Shown here in pieces: positions 25,053-33,491 of a stretch of 64,000 bases of DNA. The stretch covers positions 186,001 to 250,000 of the forward strand of contig NZ_CP119809.1 of the NCBI RefSeq assembly GCF_029338395.1, read 5' to 3'. A program made the position numbers and the translations under genes. Under the pieces are notes generated by a model. It was not told the origin of the DNA and made no database searches. It saw nothing but the letters and a program-made list of their open reading frames with translations. How positions within the stretch are numbered: the first letter of the stretch is position 1; each line of letters opens with the position of its first letter. Origin of the DNA: Halorussus caseinilyticus (GTDB lineage: Archaea > Halobacteriota > Halobacteria > Halobacteriales > Haladaptataceae).

Positions 25053-25427
25053 ATGACCGACGCGGACGAGCGACTACCAATCTGGTGCGCCGGGAAGGAA
25101 TGGTGTCCGATTACCGCGACTGCGACGCTCATCGGTAAGAAGTGGCATCCGGTGGTCATCCACCGACTGCTCGACGGCGGGCCGATGGGGTTCAACGAAC
25201 TCAAAGACGAGGTAGACGGCATCTCCAGTAAGGTCCTCTCGGACAGTCTGGAGGACCTCGAAGAGAAGCGACTGGTGAACCGGGAAATCGTGAGCGAGAA
25301 GCCGGTTCGGGTGAGTTACTCGCTGACCGAACGGGGCGAGTCGCTCGAAACGCTCATCTTCGAGATGCGCGATTGGGGTCAGGAACACCTCACGCCCGCA
25401 AACGACAAGGAAGGCGCTATCTCGTAG
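25053..25427 (+). CDS. HxlR-family winged-helix transcriptional regulator
   Basis: A 124-residue MarR-like winged helix regulator of the HxlR group. WCPITATATLIGKKWHPVVI, HRLLDGGPMGFNELKDEVDG, ISSKVLSDSLEDLEEKRLVN and VRVSYSLTERGESLETLIFE follow the family closely. Cys at CAGKEWCP near the N-terminus could sense redox or electrophiles, as in related HypR/YodB proteins; this is inference. The start at 25053 is preferred over 25008 because the upstream part overlaps the promoter. GGTAAC repeats upstream suggest self-control. Confidence 0.88.
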   Translation: MTDADERLPIWCAGKEWCPITATATLIGKKWHPVVIHRLLDGGPMGFNELKDEVDGISSKVLSDSLEDLEEKRLVNREIVSEKPVRVSYSLTERGESLETLIFEMRDWGQEHLTPANDKEGAIS

Positions 25428-25716
25428 TCCGACCACTGACGGGGTTCGACCCGACACTCTTCCCGGACGGTAGCTCGTACATGACGCCGGGCCGCTCGTA
25501 GGCCACGTTCGGAGTCCCCGAGGTGGCGGTCGCCCGGTCGGCATCGAAACCGTTCTTCGGGAGCGCGAGCCCGAGAGTGTGCTGGCCCAATCGGGACCCG
25601 ACCCGCAACGCTTCTGGTCTGGCGCGCCTCTCGTAAACGTCCCGCCCGCCCAAACTAGTCAATTCGCCATAAGATTTAATATGTAATCGAGCTATCTATA
25701 TGGCTGAGATAATAAA
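25428..25716. other. Intergenic region with the promoter of the Tat-exported paralogue
   Basis: No gene. From about 25655 the sequence becomes AT-rich (taagatttaatatgtaat), with a TATA box about 45 nt before the next ATG. A similar element stands before the second paralogue (aaagtttaatatatg at about 26681-26695). Confidence 0.6.
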
Positions 25717-26577
25717 ATGAACAGAAGAAGTGTACTTAAGAAGATTGGCGGTACTGCGACCGTACTGACCGTAGCGACCCAACCCGCCCTCGGCGGCGAG
25801 CCGGCCGTGGCACAGATGAAAGAACTCGACACCTCTGACCACTCCAACCTCGACGGCGTCACGGTGACGCTGTTCGAGAACGGTCACGCGAAGGTCGAGA
25901 TGTCGGGCACCCGTCCCGCCGACCCGAGCGAGGCGACGGGGTACAGCGTCCGACTCGGCGAACTCGGACAGAATCCGGGCGCACGTGCGCTCGACCGTGC
26001 AAACGCCCGCGTCGAGTCACTGCCGGCCGACGAGGTCCTCGCGCAGGACGGTGTCAGCACGGAGACGACCACGGGCAAGACCGGCTCCGGCTCGGACACG
26101 GCGTCGAGTTCGGACATCGGGACCATGGACCACGGAGGCAACGACGGCGAGGACAACTACGAGGGTGGTCTCTGGGTTCGCTCCGAGGACTCCGCCGACT
26201 TCACGCTGGCCATCACCGAAGGCTGGATCGACTGGACCACCAGCGGCGGCGAAGCCGACTACGTCGACTGGCTGTGGCACGCCACCGCCTGCGCACCCGG
26301 ACTGGCGGACTGGAACATCGACGACGCTGGCCACAGCTACACCGACTGGAGCGGCGACGACGTTGAGGTCAAGTTCTACGGCGATTACTACGACTACGCC
26401 TCGGGCGACGACAGCAAGCGAACTGACTCTTACCACCGGCTGTACGCGTACGGGAACCCCGACGGGTCGATGGACTGGGACACCACTCACTGGTACACCG
26501 GTGAGGACGCCAGCGGATACCGCTTCGACGCCGGGTACTTCTCGGGGTACGACCAGCACGCTGCCGGTCACTGCTAG
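25717..26577 (+). CDS. Tat-exported protein of unknown function, paralogue A
   Basis: A 286-residue secreted protein. MNRRSVLKKIGGTATVLTVA is a Tat signal. The mature part has a beta-rich N-terminal region (VTVTLFENGHAKVEMSGTRP), a Ser/Thr/Gly/Asp linker (about 110-140) and a Trp/Tyr/Asp-rich C-terminal domain (LWVRSEDSADFTLAITEGWI, DWTTSGGEADYVDWLWHATA) ending in Cys. The acidic aromatic domain may bind carbohydrate or calcium, but no known family is recognised. A paralogue follows 149 nt downstream with its own promoter. Confidence 0.75.
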   Translation: MNRRSVLKKIGGTATVLTVATQPALGGEPAVAQMKELDTSDHSNLDGVTVTLFENGHAKVEMSGTRPADPSEATGYSVRLGELGQNPGARALDRANARVESLPADEVLAQDGVSTETTTGKTGSGSDTASSSDIGTMDHGGNDGEDNYEGGLWVRSEDSADFTLAITEGWIDWTTSGGEADYVDWLWHATACAPGLADWNIDDAGHSYTDWSGDDVEVKFYGDYYDYASGDDSKRTDSYHRLYAYGNPDGSMDWDTTHWYTGEDASGYRFDAGYFSGYDQHAAGHC

Positions 26578-26726
26578 CCCCCGAACCAGCCTCCAGCCCC
26601 TCGAACCTGCTTCGGGCCGATAGTTCCACCGATGCACATCTTTAGTGAGGGCTAAAAATCTATAATTTATTATTGCCACAAAGTTTAATATATGGGGGTC
26701 TTATTAATTAATTGAGGTGAAAAACC

Positions 26727-27599
26727 TTGAAAAGACGAAACTTACTCAAGAAACTCGGTGGTAGCGCGACAGCAGTGACTCTGGCGACCCAGTCGGTACT
26801 CGGCGACGAACCCGAGGTGGCACGGACGATAGACTTGGACACGTCCAGTAATCCGCACCTCGACAGCGTCACGGTGACCCTCTACGCGGACGGTCGGAAG
26901 AACGTCCGGATGTCGGGAACCGCGCCGGCGGAGGCGACCGAAATCAGCGGATACAGCGTCCGACTGCTCGGCCTCTCGAACGCTCAGGGTGAGTACACGC
27001 CCTCGCAGGCGAGCGCCCGAGTCCAGGCGGTCCCGGCCAGCGAGGTCATCTCGTCGAACGACTCCGGCGGTACGGTGAACGGTGAGAACTCCGGGTCGGG
27101 CTCGGACGGCACGTCCAGCGACTCGGACTTCGGCACTGCGAGTCACGGCGGTAATGACGGTCAGAGCGACTACGAAGGTGGTATCTGGGTCCGCTCGGAG
27201 GACTCGGTGGACCTCGACCTCGCCTACACCGAGGGCTGGATCGACTGGACCACCAGCGGCGGTGAAGTCGACTACGTCGACTGGAAGTGGCACGCCGTTC
27301 CGTGTGACACCGGCTGTTCGACGTGGTACATCGAGGATGCCGGCCACAACTACTCGGACTTCGCGGGCGACACCGTCGAAGTAAAGTTCCACGGCGACTT
27401 CTACAATTACGACTTCCCGAGCGACGGCGGGCGGACGGAGGCTCATCACCGACTCTGGACCACGGGTAACCCCGACGGCTCGATGGACTGGACGACCGAC
27501 CACTGGCACAGCGGCGAGCACGCGTGGTCGCTACGCACCGACGCGGGCTGGTTCGACAAGTACGACGAGCACGCGAACCACTGTGCGCAGGGCTGCTGA
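26727..27599 (+). CDS. Tat-exported protein of unknown function, paralogue B
   Basis: A 290-residue paralogue of the preceding gene with the same order: Tat signal MKRRNLLKKLGGSATAVTLA, a beta-rich part (VTVTLYADGRKNVRMSGTAP), a Ser/Gly linker and the C-terminal domain with IWVRSEDSVDLDLAYTEGWI and DWTTSGGEVDYVDWKWHA. Extra Cys residues (CDTGCSTW and the final QGC) suggest disulfides. The start is TTG at 26727, supported by gaggtga at 26713-26719, a rare clear Shine-Dalgarno in this window, and by the signal peptide beginning right there. Confidence 0.75.
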   Translation: MKRRNLLKKLGGSATAVTLATQSVLGDEPEVARTIDLDTSSNPHLDSVTVTLYADGRKNVRMSGTAPAEATEISGYSVRLLGLSNAQGEYTPSQASARVQAVPASEVISSNDSGGTVNGENSGSGSDGTSSDSDFGTASHGGNDGQSDYEGGIWVRSEDSVDLDLAYTEGWIDWTTSGGEVDYVDWKWHAVPCDTGCSTWYIEDAGHNYSDFAGDTVEVKFHGDFYNYDFPSDGGRTEAHHRLWTTGNPDGSMDWTTDHWHSGEHAWSLRTDAGWFDKYDEHANHCAQGC

Positions 27600-27863
27600 G
27601 CCTCGCCGTCCGGACTGTCGGCTCCGGCCGGTCGTCCCGACTCGAACTTCCGACTCGTTTTCTTTAGGTGTGCTCCCGTCGACGCGTTGGTTCCTCACGT
27701 CCGTACTTGGTGAGCGACTGCGCTCGCGAGGGCGTTCCGAGGAAGTCGACCGGGGAGCGGCGACGCGCCGAGACGGTCACACGGCGACGCGAACGTGCCT
27801 ACCGTGAGAAGGAGTCCGAAGGGTGAAACGACGGCGAAATCCCGAGCGAATCGAAGGTTCGGG
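27600..27863. other. Intergenic region, no gene seen
   Basis: A T-rich ttttctttagg at about 27658 may terminate the paralogue B transcript. The rest lacks coding bias. Confidence 0.5.
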
Positions 27864-28490
27864 TCAGCCGAGTTGCTTCGACGTGAGGACGCGAGCGACG
27901 TATATCTGCTTCCACAGCAGCCAGCCACCGACACCGACCGCGAGTAATCCGAGGACGCTGCCACCGACCGCGAACCAGTGGGTGTTCTCGAGGGCGCAGG
28001 CCAGCGTCTCGTTCGCACACGCATCGAACAGACCGCTTCCGGTAACGGCGCTGACGTAGACGAGTACCGCCCCGAGAACTATCGAGCCGAGGCCTGCGCC
28101 CGTCTTCAGTACAGTCTCTCGCACGGACGGCGGGTTCGCGGCGATGGTTTTGCGGGCGTTCCCGCGGGGACCGGTCCGGTGGGAGAGTAGGGCGGCACCG
28201 AGCAAACACACTGCTGCGGGTGCGACGTACGGGCCGAACGACAGCATCGCCGTTATCGAGAGTCCCGTCAACAGGACGGCGGCGACCCACGCGAGCGGGG
28301 TTCGGTTCGTCCACGCGGCGATTCCGCCGACGAGGGCGATGAGGACGCTTCCCACGACCCACGCGGCAAAGAACGCGTCTGCGAGCGGATTCGGGAGGAG
28401 GACGACGGCTGCTGCTACGACCGCGAACAGGACCGCGAGGCTACCGAGCAGTCGACGGCCCGTCCCAGTCGAGTTGGCTGTGGAAACCAC
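27864..28490 (-). CDS. Multi-pass membrane protein
   Basis: A 208-residue protein with about six hydrophobic segments: LLGSLAVLFAVVAAAVVLLP, FFAAWVVGSVLIALVGGIAA, WVAAVLLTGLSITAMLSF, PAAVCLLGAAL, GLGSIVLGAVLVYVSAVTG and FAVGGSVLGLLAVGVGGWLL. The loop between the fourth and fifth contains RTGPRGNARKTIAANPPSVR. No named family is recognised. An AT-rich promoter region lies just upstream on the minus strand (28500-28530). Confidence 0.7.
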   Translation of the reverse strand: MVSTANSTGTGRRLLGSLAVLFAVVAAAVVLLPNPLADAFFAAWVVGSVLIALVGGIAAWTNRTPLAWVAAVLLTGLSITAMLSFGPYVAPAAVCLLGAALLSHRTGPRGNARKTIAANPPSVRETVLKTGAGLGSIVLGAVLVYVSAVTGSGLFDACANETLACALENTHWFAVGGSVLGLLAVGVGGWLLWKQIYVARVLTSKQLG

Positions 28491-28595
28491 GTCTCATAGT
28501 TCGCTAGTAGACAACAAAAACATTTTGGCTGTCTGAACAGTTTCCCGGCGTTCTCGCCGGTCCGACACCGTTTGCGTCGCGAAGCGGGCAGTCTC

Positions 28596-28760
28596 GTGGC
28601 CTCCAAGAACCTCGGCAGCGTCTACGACCTGCCGGTGTTGAACCACCTCAGCAAGGTGTTCATCTTCGGGTCGGCCCTACAGGACAGCGGCACGGTAGTG
28701 TGGGCCAGCGTCGAGTGCTTGCGCGAGGACGAGATGGGCGACGCCTCGGCGGCCGATTGA
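28596..28760 (+). pseudogene. 3' fragment of a TauE/SafE (TSUP) transporter gene
   Basis: The translation VASKNLGSVYDLPVLNHLSK and then VFIFGSALQDSGTVVWASVE aligns with the last 55 residues of the intact TSUP gene at 29602-30603 (VASKNLGNAYGVELLNQVSM, ALIFGSALLVSGAVVWASVR), including the Ala-Asp end and TGA stop. No upstream part of a transporter is found. This is a truncated paralogue remnant, diverged enough that the duplication is not recent. Confidence 0.85.
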
Positions 28761-28795
28761 CCCGGTGAGCGTGCGGTCCTCGCGCCGCTGCCCGT

Positions 28796-28808
28796 ACTTT
28801 TAAATCGG
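28796..28808 (+). promoter_or_regulatory. TATA box in front of a decayed DUF6735-like gene
   Basis: tacttttaaatcg lies about 25-30 nt before ATG 28830, the usual haloarchaeal spacing for a leaderless transcript. Confidence 0.5.
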
Positions 28809-28829
28809 AGGGCGGGACGAACCCCGCCG

Positions 28830-29075
28830 ATGGGACACCGTGCACTCGTCGCGTACCGCCGCGACCCGACGCTCCTGAAGACAGTGCCGAGCAGACGCCC
28901 TCCGACGCCCGATACGATCTCCACCGGACCCACTTGGGGCGGTGTCGGGTTCGCGCTCCTCGACCGCCACTCTGTCGACCTCGCGCATCTAGTCGGCGGT
29001 GACCGCGGGCACTGCGGTCCCGGCCGCCGTCCGGAAGGCGTCGCGGGGCATCGTCCCCACTTCGGCCCGGAGTGA
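28830..29075 (+). pseudogene. Decayed DUF6735-like gene
   Basis: The start MGHRALVAYRRDP is the hallmark N-terminus of the haloarchaeal DUF6735 family (from memory: MGHRALVAY followed by a YDLHxSHWG block). Here a YDLHRTHLG-like block appears about 25 codons on but in another frame, and later codon use is poor. I read this as a frameshifted, decaying copy. An 81-codon frame stays open to 29075, so a short novel product cannot be excluded. Confidence 0.5.
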
Positions 29076-29449
29076 CTTCGGTCGTTCGGGTGTGCTGGCG
29101 ACCGTCGCACGTGTCGACGCCGCTCGGGGGCGTCCTTCCACACCTCGGTCGTCGGAAGTCGCCGCTCGATTCGGGCAGGGCGGGACCGATGTCCGGCGGT
29201 GCGCGCGAGGAGTCGTGTGGTGTATTCCCAAAGACGCACATTTAAATCCCGTCGGAAAGCCGGTGTCGTTTCCGGAATATCGCTCCCGTATTCGAAATCC
29301 GATAAGTTATGACTATGCAACGTGACGTGATTCCAATCCTACGGATATTCTATCTTGTTCGATATACACAAGACTATTAAACGGCAATGGCCTGAGCACT
29401 GACTGTCGATGAACGCGACACGCGCGAACGGGAACGCGGTGATGGAGCG
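29076..29449. other. Non-coding stretch, probably degraded DNA
   Basis: GC-rich disordered sequence to 29220, then an AT-rich block (29235-29390) with TATA-like elements (catttaaatccc, ctattaaacgg) that probably drive the small gene and the TSUP transporter. No convincing frame. Confidence 0.55.
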
Positions 29450-29599
29450 ATGGTAGGGTTCGAAACGCTGGGCCAGAACGGACGGGCCGTCGCGGACGTC
29501 GGGACGGTCCTCGCGGAGGCGACGGTGCTGTACGTCGGCTACGGCGCGCTCACGGCGGCCCTCCGCGAGAAGGTAGAACGCGCGCTCGGAGGTGAGTAG
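29450..29599 (+). CDS. Small membrane protein (DUF7512-like) upstream of TSUP
   Basis: A 49-residue protein: MVGFETLGQNGRAVADVGTV, then LAEATVLYVGYGALTAALRE and KVERALGGE. One hydrophobic segment is present. Its stop lies 2 nt before the GTG of the TSUP transporter, so the two form an operon. Similar tiny proteins sit beside TauE/SafE genes in other haloarchaea (recollection, family number tentative). It may be an accessory membrane peptide of the exporter. Confidence 0.7.
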   Translation: MVGFETLGQNGRAVADVGTVLAEATVLYVGYGALTAALREKVERALGGE

Positions 29600-29601
29600 C
29601 C

Positions 29602-30603
29602 GTGGCCGCGGAACTGTTCGGCATCGCGGCGACCCAACTCGGCCTGTTCGTCGGGTTCGGCCTGCTCGTCGGCATCCTGTTCGGGTTCTTCGGGATGGGC
29701 GGGTCGTTCCTCGTCACGCCCGCACTGCTCGTGATGGGCTACGACTCGACGACCGCGGTCGGAAGCGGTCTCGCGTTCGTGTTCGGCACCTCGGTCATCG
29801 CGGCGCTCCGACACCGCGACCACGGGCAGGTGGACTACAAACTCGGCCTGCTGTTCATCGTGGGGATGACCGCGGGCATCGAAGTCGGCAAGGAAGTCGT
29901 CTACTACCTGCAAGAACTCGGGTCGGCCGACCTCGTGGTCAGCCTCTCGTACATCGGCCTGCTCTCGACCGTCGGCCTATTCATGCTCCGAGACGCCCGC
30001 AAGGACGCCGACGCGGACGGAGACGACGAGTCTCCCGTCGTCCGGAAACTCCAGTCGGTCCGAATCCCGCCGATGGTCTCCATCAAGGGCGGCGCGGAGG
30101 TGTCGCTGTGGCTGACCCTCGCCATCGCCGCGTTCATCGGCGTTCTCTCGGGCTTTCTCGGCGTCGGCGGCGGCTTCCTGCTCATGCCCGCGATGATGTA
30201 CGGACTGGGCGTCCCGGCCGCCGTCGCGGTCGGAACCGACGTGTTCCAGATTACGGCCTCGGGCGCGTTCGGCGCGTTCACCTACGCCAAGTCCGGCGCG
30301 GTGGACCTCACCATCGTCCTGCCTCTGCTTGCCGGGTCCGCGATGGGTGCCCGCGTCGGCGCGGCCGCGACCGCACTCGTGGACGAGGACGACATCACGG
30401 AGTACTTCGCCGCGATGCTGTTGGCGGGTGGGGCCGCCGTCGCCAGCAAGAACCTCGGCAACGCCTACGGCGTCGAACTCCTGAATCAGGTCAGCATGGC
30501 GCTCATCTTCGGGTCGGCGCTACTGGTCAGCGGTGCCGTCGTCTGGGCGAGCGTCCGAAGCCTACAGGACGGCGAGACGGCCGCGACTTCGAGCGCCGAC
30601 TGA
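29602..30603 (+). CDS. TauE/SafE (TSUP) family membrane transporter
   Basis: A 333-residue protein with about eight membrane helices in two repeats. Each repeat begins with the family signature: GILFGFFGMGGSFLVTPALL (about 24-43) and GVLSGFLGVGGGFLLMPAMM (about 180-199). TSUP proteins move small organosulfur or other anions such as sulfite, thiosulfate or sulfoacetate; the substrate here is unknown. An acidic loop (DADADGDDESP) separates the halves. The start is GTG at 29602, 2 nt after the upstream small gene. Confidence 0.88.
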   Translation: MAAELFGIAATQLGLFVGFGLLVGILFGFFGMGGSFLVTPALLVMGYDSTTAVGSGLAFVFGTSVIAALRHRDHGQVDYKLGLLFIVGMTAGIEVGKEVVYYLQELGSADLVVSLSYIGLLSTVGLFMLRDARKDADADGDDESPVVRKLQSVRIPPMVSIKGGAEVSLWLTLAIAAFIGVLSGFLGVGGGFLLMPAMMYGLGVPAAVAVGTDVFQITASGAFGAFTYAKSGAVDLTIVLPLLAGSAMGARVGAAATALVDEDDITEYFAAMLLAGGAAVASKNLGNAYGVELLNQVSMALIFGSALLVSGAVVWASVRSLQDGETAATSSAD

Positions 30604-30619
30604 CCGCCGTCCCGAAGGC

Positions 30620-32035
30620 TCACAAGCCGATGGACTTCTCGTCGGCCTCCCCCGCTGGCGGCAGTGACCGAAGCGCGGGGTGAGCGAGGAAGTAGAGACC
30701 GAACAGCGGCAACGCCGCCCCGAAGAGGTACAGCACCGTCTCGGTGCCGACGTACCCGCCCATCGTCCCGCCGAACAGCGCACCGGTGGGTGCCATAATC
30801 GAAGTCGCGCCCTTCACGAGCGAACTGACCCGGCCCAAAAGCGACTCGTCTACGGCCGACTGGACCAACGTGAACACCATCACGTTGAACGTCCCCGGAA
30901 AGACGGCGGTGGCGAACAACAGGGCCGCAGTGGGCCACGTCCCCGGAACGGTGACGGCACCTGCCAGCGTCACCCCGGCTATCGGATAGCCGACGATGGT
31001 GACGCGACTGACCGAGCGCTCCTCGACGAGGAACGCCCCGGCGCTTCCGACGAACGTCCCGGCACCGATGGCCGCGAGCAACACGCCGTAGGCGTCGGGA
31101 CCGCCCAGCGACTCGGCGAACGCCGGAAGCACCGCGTCGGCCGCCATGAAGCCGAAGTTGATGACCATCGCGCTGAAGATTATCGGGACGAGCGCCGACC
31201 CTCGGACGTAGTCGATGCCGTCACGGAGTTCCGAGAGGTACGACTCGACGGCCCCGCCGTCGGTCTCTCGGGACGACTCGCTTGGCCCGCCGTCGCTCTC
31301 CTGCGGCGACCCGTCCGGTCCGTCGTCGTCCCGTTCGTCGCCGGTCTTCGTGCCGCCGTCGCTCGCGGCTTCTACGTCTCGCTCGCGGCCGTCAGACCTC
31401 TCGCGTTCGGTCTCGTCGCTCTCGCTCGTCTCGCCCGACTTCGGAACGCTGACGCCGAGAAACAGCACCGCGGCGACGGCAAACGTCACCGAGTCCACGA
31501 CGAACAGCGAAGTCGCGCTGACGAGCGCAATCAGCGCACCGCCGATGCCCTTGCTCACCGTGTCGATTGCCCGGACGGAAGTCGAGAACAGCGAGTTGGC
31601 CTTCGTCAGTTGCGCCTTCTCCACGACTCGGGGGAGCGCGGCGTTCTGGGCGGGGTAGACGAACCCGTTGACGAACGTCAGCAACGGCACGAGGACGACG
31701 AGCAACCATATCGAGAGATGGCCCAGCGCCGCCGCCGCGGGGACGACCAACACCCCGACGCCGTTGAGAACCTGCGTGGCGACGAGGACCCGCCGCAACT
31801 CCCACCGGTCTACGAGCGGACCGACCAAGAAGTTGAGCGCGGTCGGAATCTGGACGAGTGCGACCGCCAGTCCCGTGTAGAACGTGGAGTTCGTCAGTTC
31901 CCACACCAGCCACATCGTGGCGACGAAGTAGAGCGAGTCGCCGGTGTCGGTGATGACTCGCCCGCCGAAGAGTCTCAGGAAGGTGGCGTTTCGGAGCAAC
32001 TCGCGATAGCCACCGGCCCTTTCATACAGTCCCAT
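30620..32035 (-). CDS. MFS transporter (possible exporter of the lanthipeptide locus)
   Basis: A 471-residue major facilitator with about 12 helices, similar to the MFS_3/EntS-type drug or siderophore exporters. Motifs: FLRLFGGRVITDTGDSLYFV, ALNFLVGPLVDRWELRRVLV (motif A region) and GFVYPAQNAALPRVV. A long acidic loop (about 65 residues, full of Glu, Asp and Ser) sits between the two halves. The start at 32035 is chosen because the upstream frame runs antisense through the neighbouring gene. It diverges from the DUF6895-like gene beside the lanthipeptide enzymes and could export the product; that link is positional only. Confidence 0.85.
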   Translation of the reverse strand: MGLYERAGGYRELLRNATFLRLFGGRVITDTGDSLYFVATMWLVWELTNSTFYTGLAVALVQIPTALNFLVGPLVDRWELRRVLVATQVLNGVGVLVVPAAAALGHLSIWLLVVLVPLLTFVNGFVYPAQNAALPRVVEKAQLTKANSLFSTSVRAIDTVSKGIGGALIALVSATSLFVVDSVTFAVAAVLFLGVSVPKSGETSESDETERERSDGRERDVEAASDGGTKTGDERDDDGPDGSPQESDGGPSESSRETDGGAVESYLSELRDGIDYVRGSALVPIIFSAMVINFGFMAADAVLPAFAESLGGPDAYGVLLAAIGAGTFVGSAGAFLVEERSVSRVTIVGYPIAGVTLAGAVTVPGTWPTAALLFATAVFPGTFNVMVFTLVQSAVDESLLGRVSSLVKGATSIMAPTGALFGGTMGGYVGTETVLYLFGAALPLFGLYFLAHPALRSLPPAGEADEKSIGL

Positions 32036-32141
32036 GCGGAGGGAATTTTTAACCCTGTAACAAGTATTTTGCTCTCCAATCGGTTTTCCGCGCGGTTCGA
32101 GATGGACAAAGTATTTTTCCGGTAGCCTTCGTCCACGAATT

Positions 32142-33485
32142 ATGAGCGACGAGGCTTCGACGGACGACGTTCGGGAGGCGTTCGACCCGACGCCCCGAGT
32201 TCCGGACCGAGACGTACCCGCGATGGCCCGACGACTCGAAGCGACGACCACCTCGTGGGTAGAAGGCCACGCCGACCGCTTCGACCCCTTCCGGTGGGAG
32301 GACAAACGCGAGCAGAACCTGCGTCGGAAGGCGTTCGGCGAGGCGGGTCTCTACCTCCTGCACGCCCACGAACTCGGCGGCGGCGACGACCTGCAATCGC
32401 TTTCGAGCGTCGTCGCCGACCACGCCAACGACGAGCGATACTTCCGCCTCCTCCAGCGCCGTCCCACGATGGTCCGGAAGTTCGCGTACCCCGCGCTCTA
32501 CGCCGACCGGTCCGGAAACCTGCGCGACGACCGACTCTCGGGCCGCCTCACCGAACTCCTGAACGACGAGGCGGTGTGGGCGAAACAGCGCACCTCCTTC
32601 GAGCGGTTCGACCTCTGGCACGTCGCCAAACTCTCGGGCGTCGAACCGCCCTTCTCGACCGACGGACTGCTCGCAGGGTCGCCCCTCGCCCACCGACCCG
32701 ACCCGTTCCGCGCGACGGCCAAGGACGTGAACGGACTCGTCCACGAACTCATGTTCTGGCGCAATCTCGGCATGGACGCCGCGGGCGCGTCGTTCCCGGA
32801 CGAACCCGCACCCGGCGGCGACCTGCGCGAAGTTCTCACCCTGCTTCTGTTCCGGTACGTGGCCGAACAGAACTACGACGTGGGCCTCGAAGTGGTCATG
32901 TCGGCCGTCCTGCAACGGACGGTCGCCCCCGACTTGGTGCGGACGTTCGTCGGCCACGCCCTGTCTCGCGCGGAAGAACTCGGCTACCTGCCCAAGAGCG
33001 AGTCGAGTCTCGACTCGGACCCCCGGTTCGAGCGCTTCTCGGCGTCGGCCTCCGAGTGGGCCACCCACTACCACGCCAATCTGGTCGCGGGGTTCGCAAG
33101 CCGGGTCCTCTGCGACCACTGGGACGAGTTCGTCGCCGAGTCCGCGCCCGCCGAGAATCACGACTACGACCACGAGGACCTCCTGAAGATGGGCCGGATG
33201 GTCGAAGCCCTGATGGACTACGACCTGCAGTCGGGCGCTCGCCGACTCCGTGACCTCGCCGGAACGTCCGTGGCCGCGGCGTATCCCGAGGCGTTCGACG
33301 CCGCCGTCCGGTTCCTCCGGAACCAGCGCCGCCCGGACGGGACGTTCGGCTACTGGACCGACGTGCGCTCGAAGTACGTCTCGCTGACCGGCGACGGCGA
33401 GCGCTTCGACGAGGAAATCGTCGAATCGACGACCGAGGCGTGTTCGGCGGCGCTGGCGGAAATCGACCAACTGGCGTCCGAGTAG
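32142..33485 (+). CDS. DUF6895-like alpha-helical protein beside the lanthipeptide enzymes
   Basis: A 447-residue soluble, helix-rich protein. The C-terminal part (FDAAVRFLRNQRRPDGTFGY) has the Q-x-x-PDGTFGxW motif of alpha/alpha-toroid repeats seen in terpene-cyclase-like and DUF6895 proteins. Earlier blocks include NLRRKAFGEAGLYLLHAHEL and DVNGLVHELMFWRNLGMDAA. I recall DUF6895 members near peptide-modification genes, but no enzyme activity is established. Its stop lies 6 nt from the stop of the convergent LanC gene. A TATA-like tatttttccgg lies about 30 nt upstream. Confidence 0.6.
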   Translation: MSDEASTDDVREAFDPTPRVPDRDVPAMARRLEATTTSWVEGHADRFDPFRWEDKREQNLRRKAFGEAGLYLLHAHELGGGDDLQSLSSVVADHANDERYFRLLQRRPTMVRKFAYPALYADRSGNLRDDRLSGRLTELLNDEAVWAKQRTSFERFDLWHVAKLSGVEPPFSTDGLLAGSPLAHRPDPFRATAKDVNGLVHELMFWRNLGMDAAGASFPDEPAPGGDLREVLTLLLFRYVAEQNYDVGLEVVMSAVLQRTVAPDLVRTFVGHALSRAEELGYLPKSESSLDSDPRFERFSASASEWATHYHANLVAGFASRVLCDHWDEFVAESAPAENHDYDHEDLLKMGRMVEALMDYDLQSGARRLRDLAGTSVAAAYPEAFDAAVRFLRNQRRPDGTFGYWTDVRSKYVSLTGDGERFDEEIVESTTEACSAALAEIDQLASE

Positions 33486-33491
33486 GCCCCC

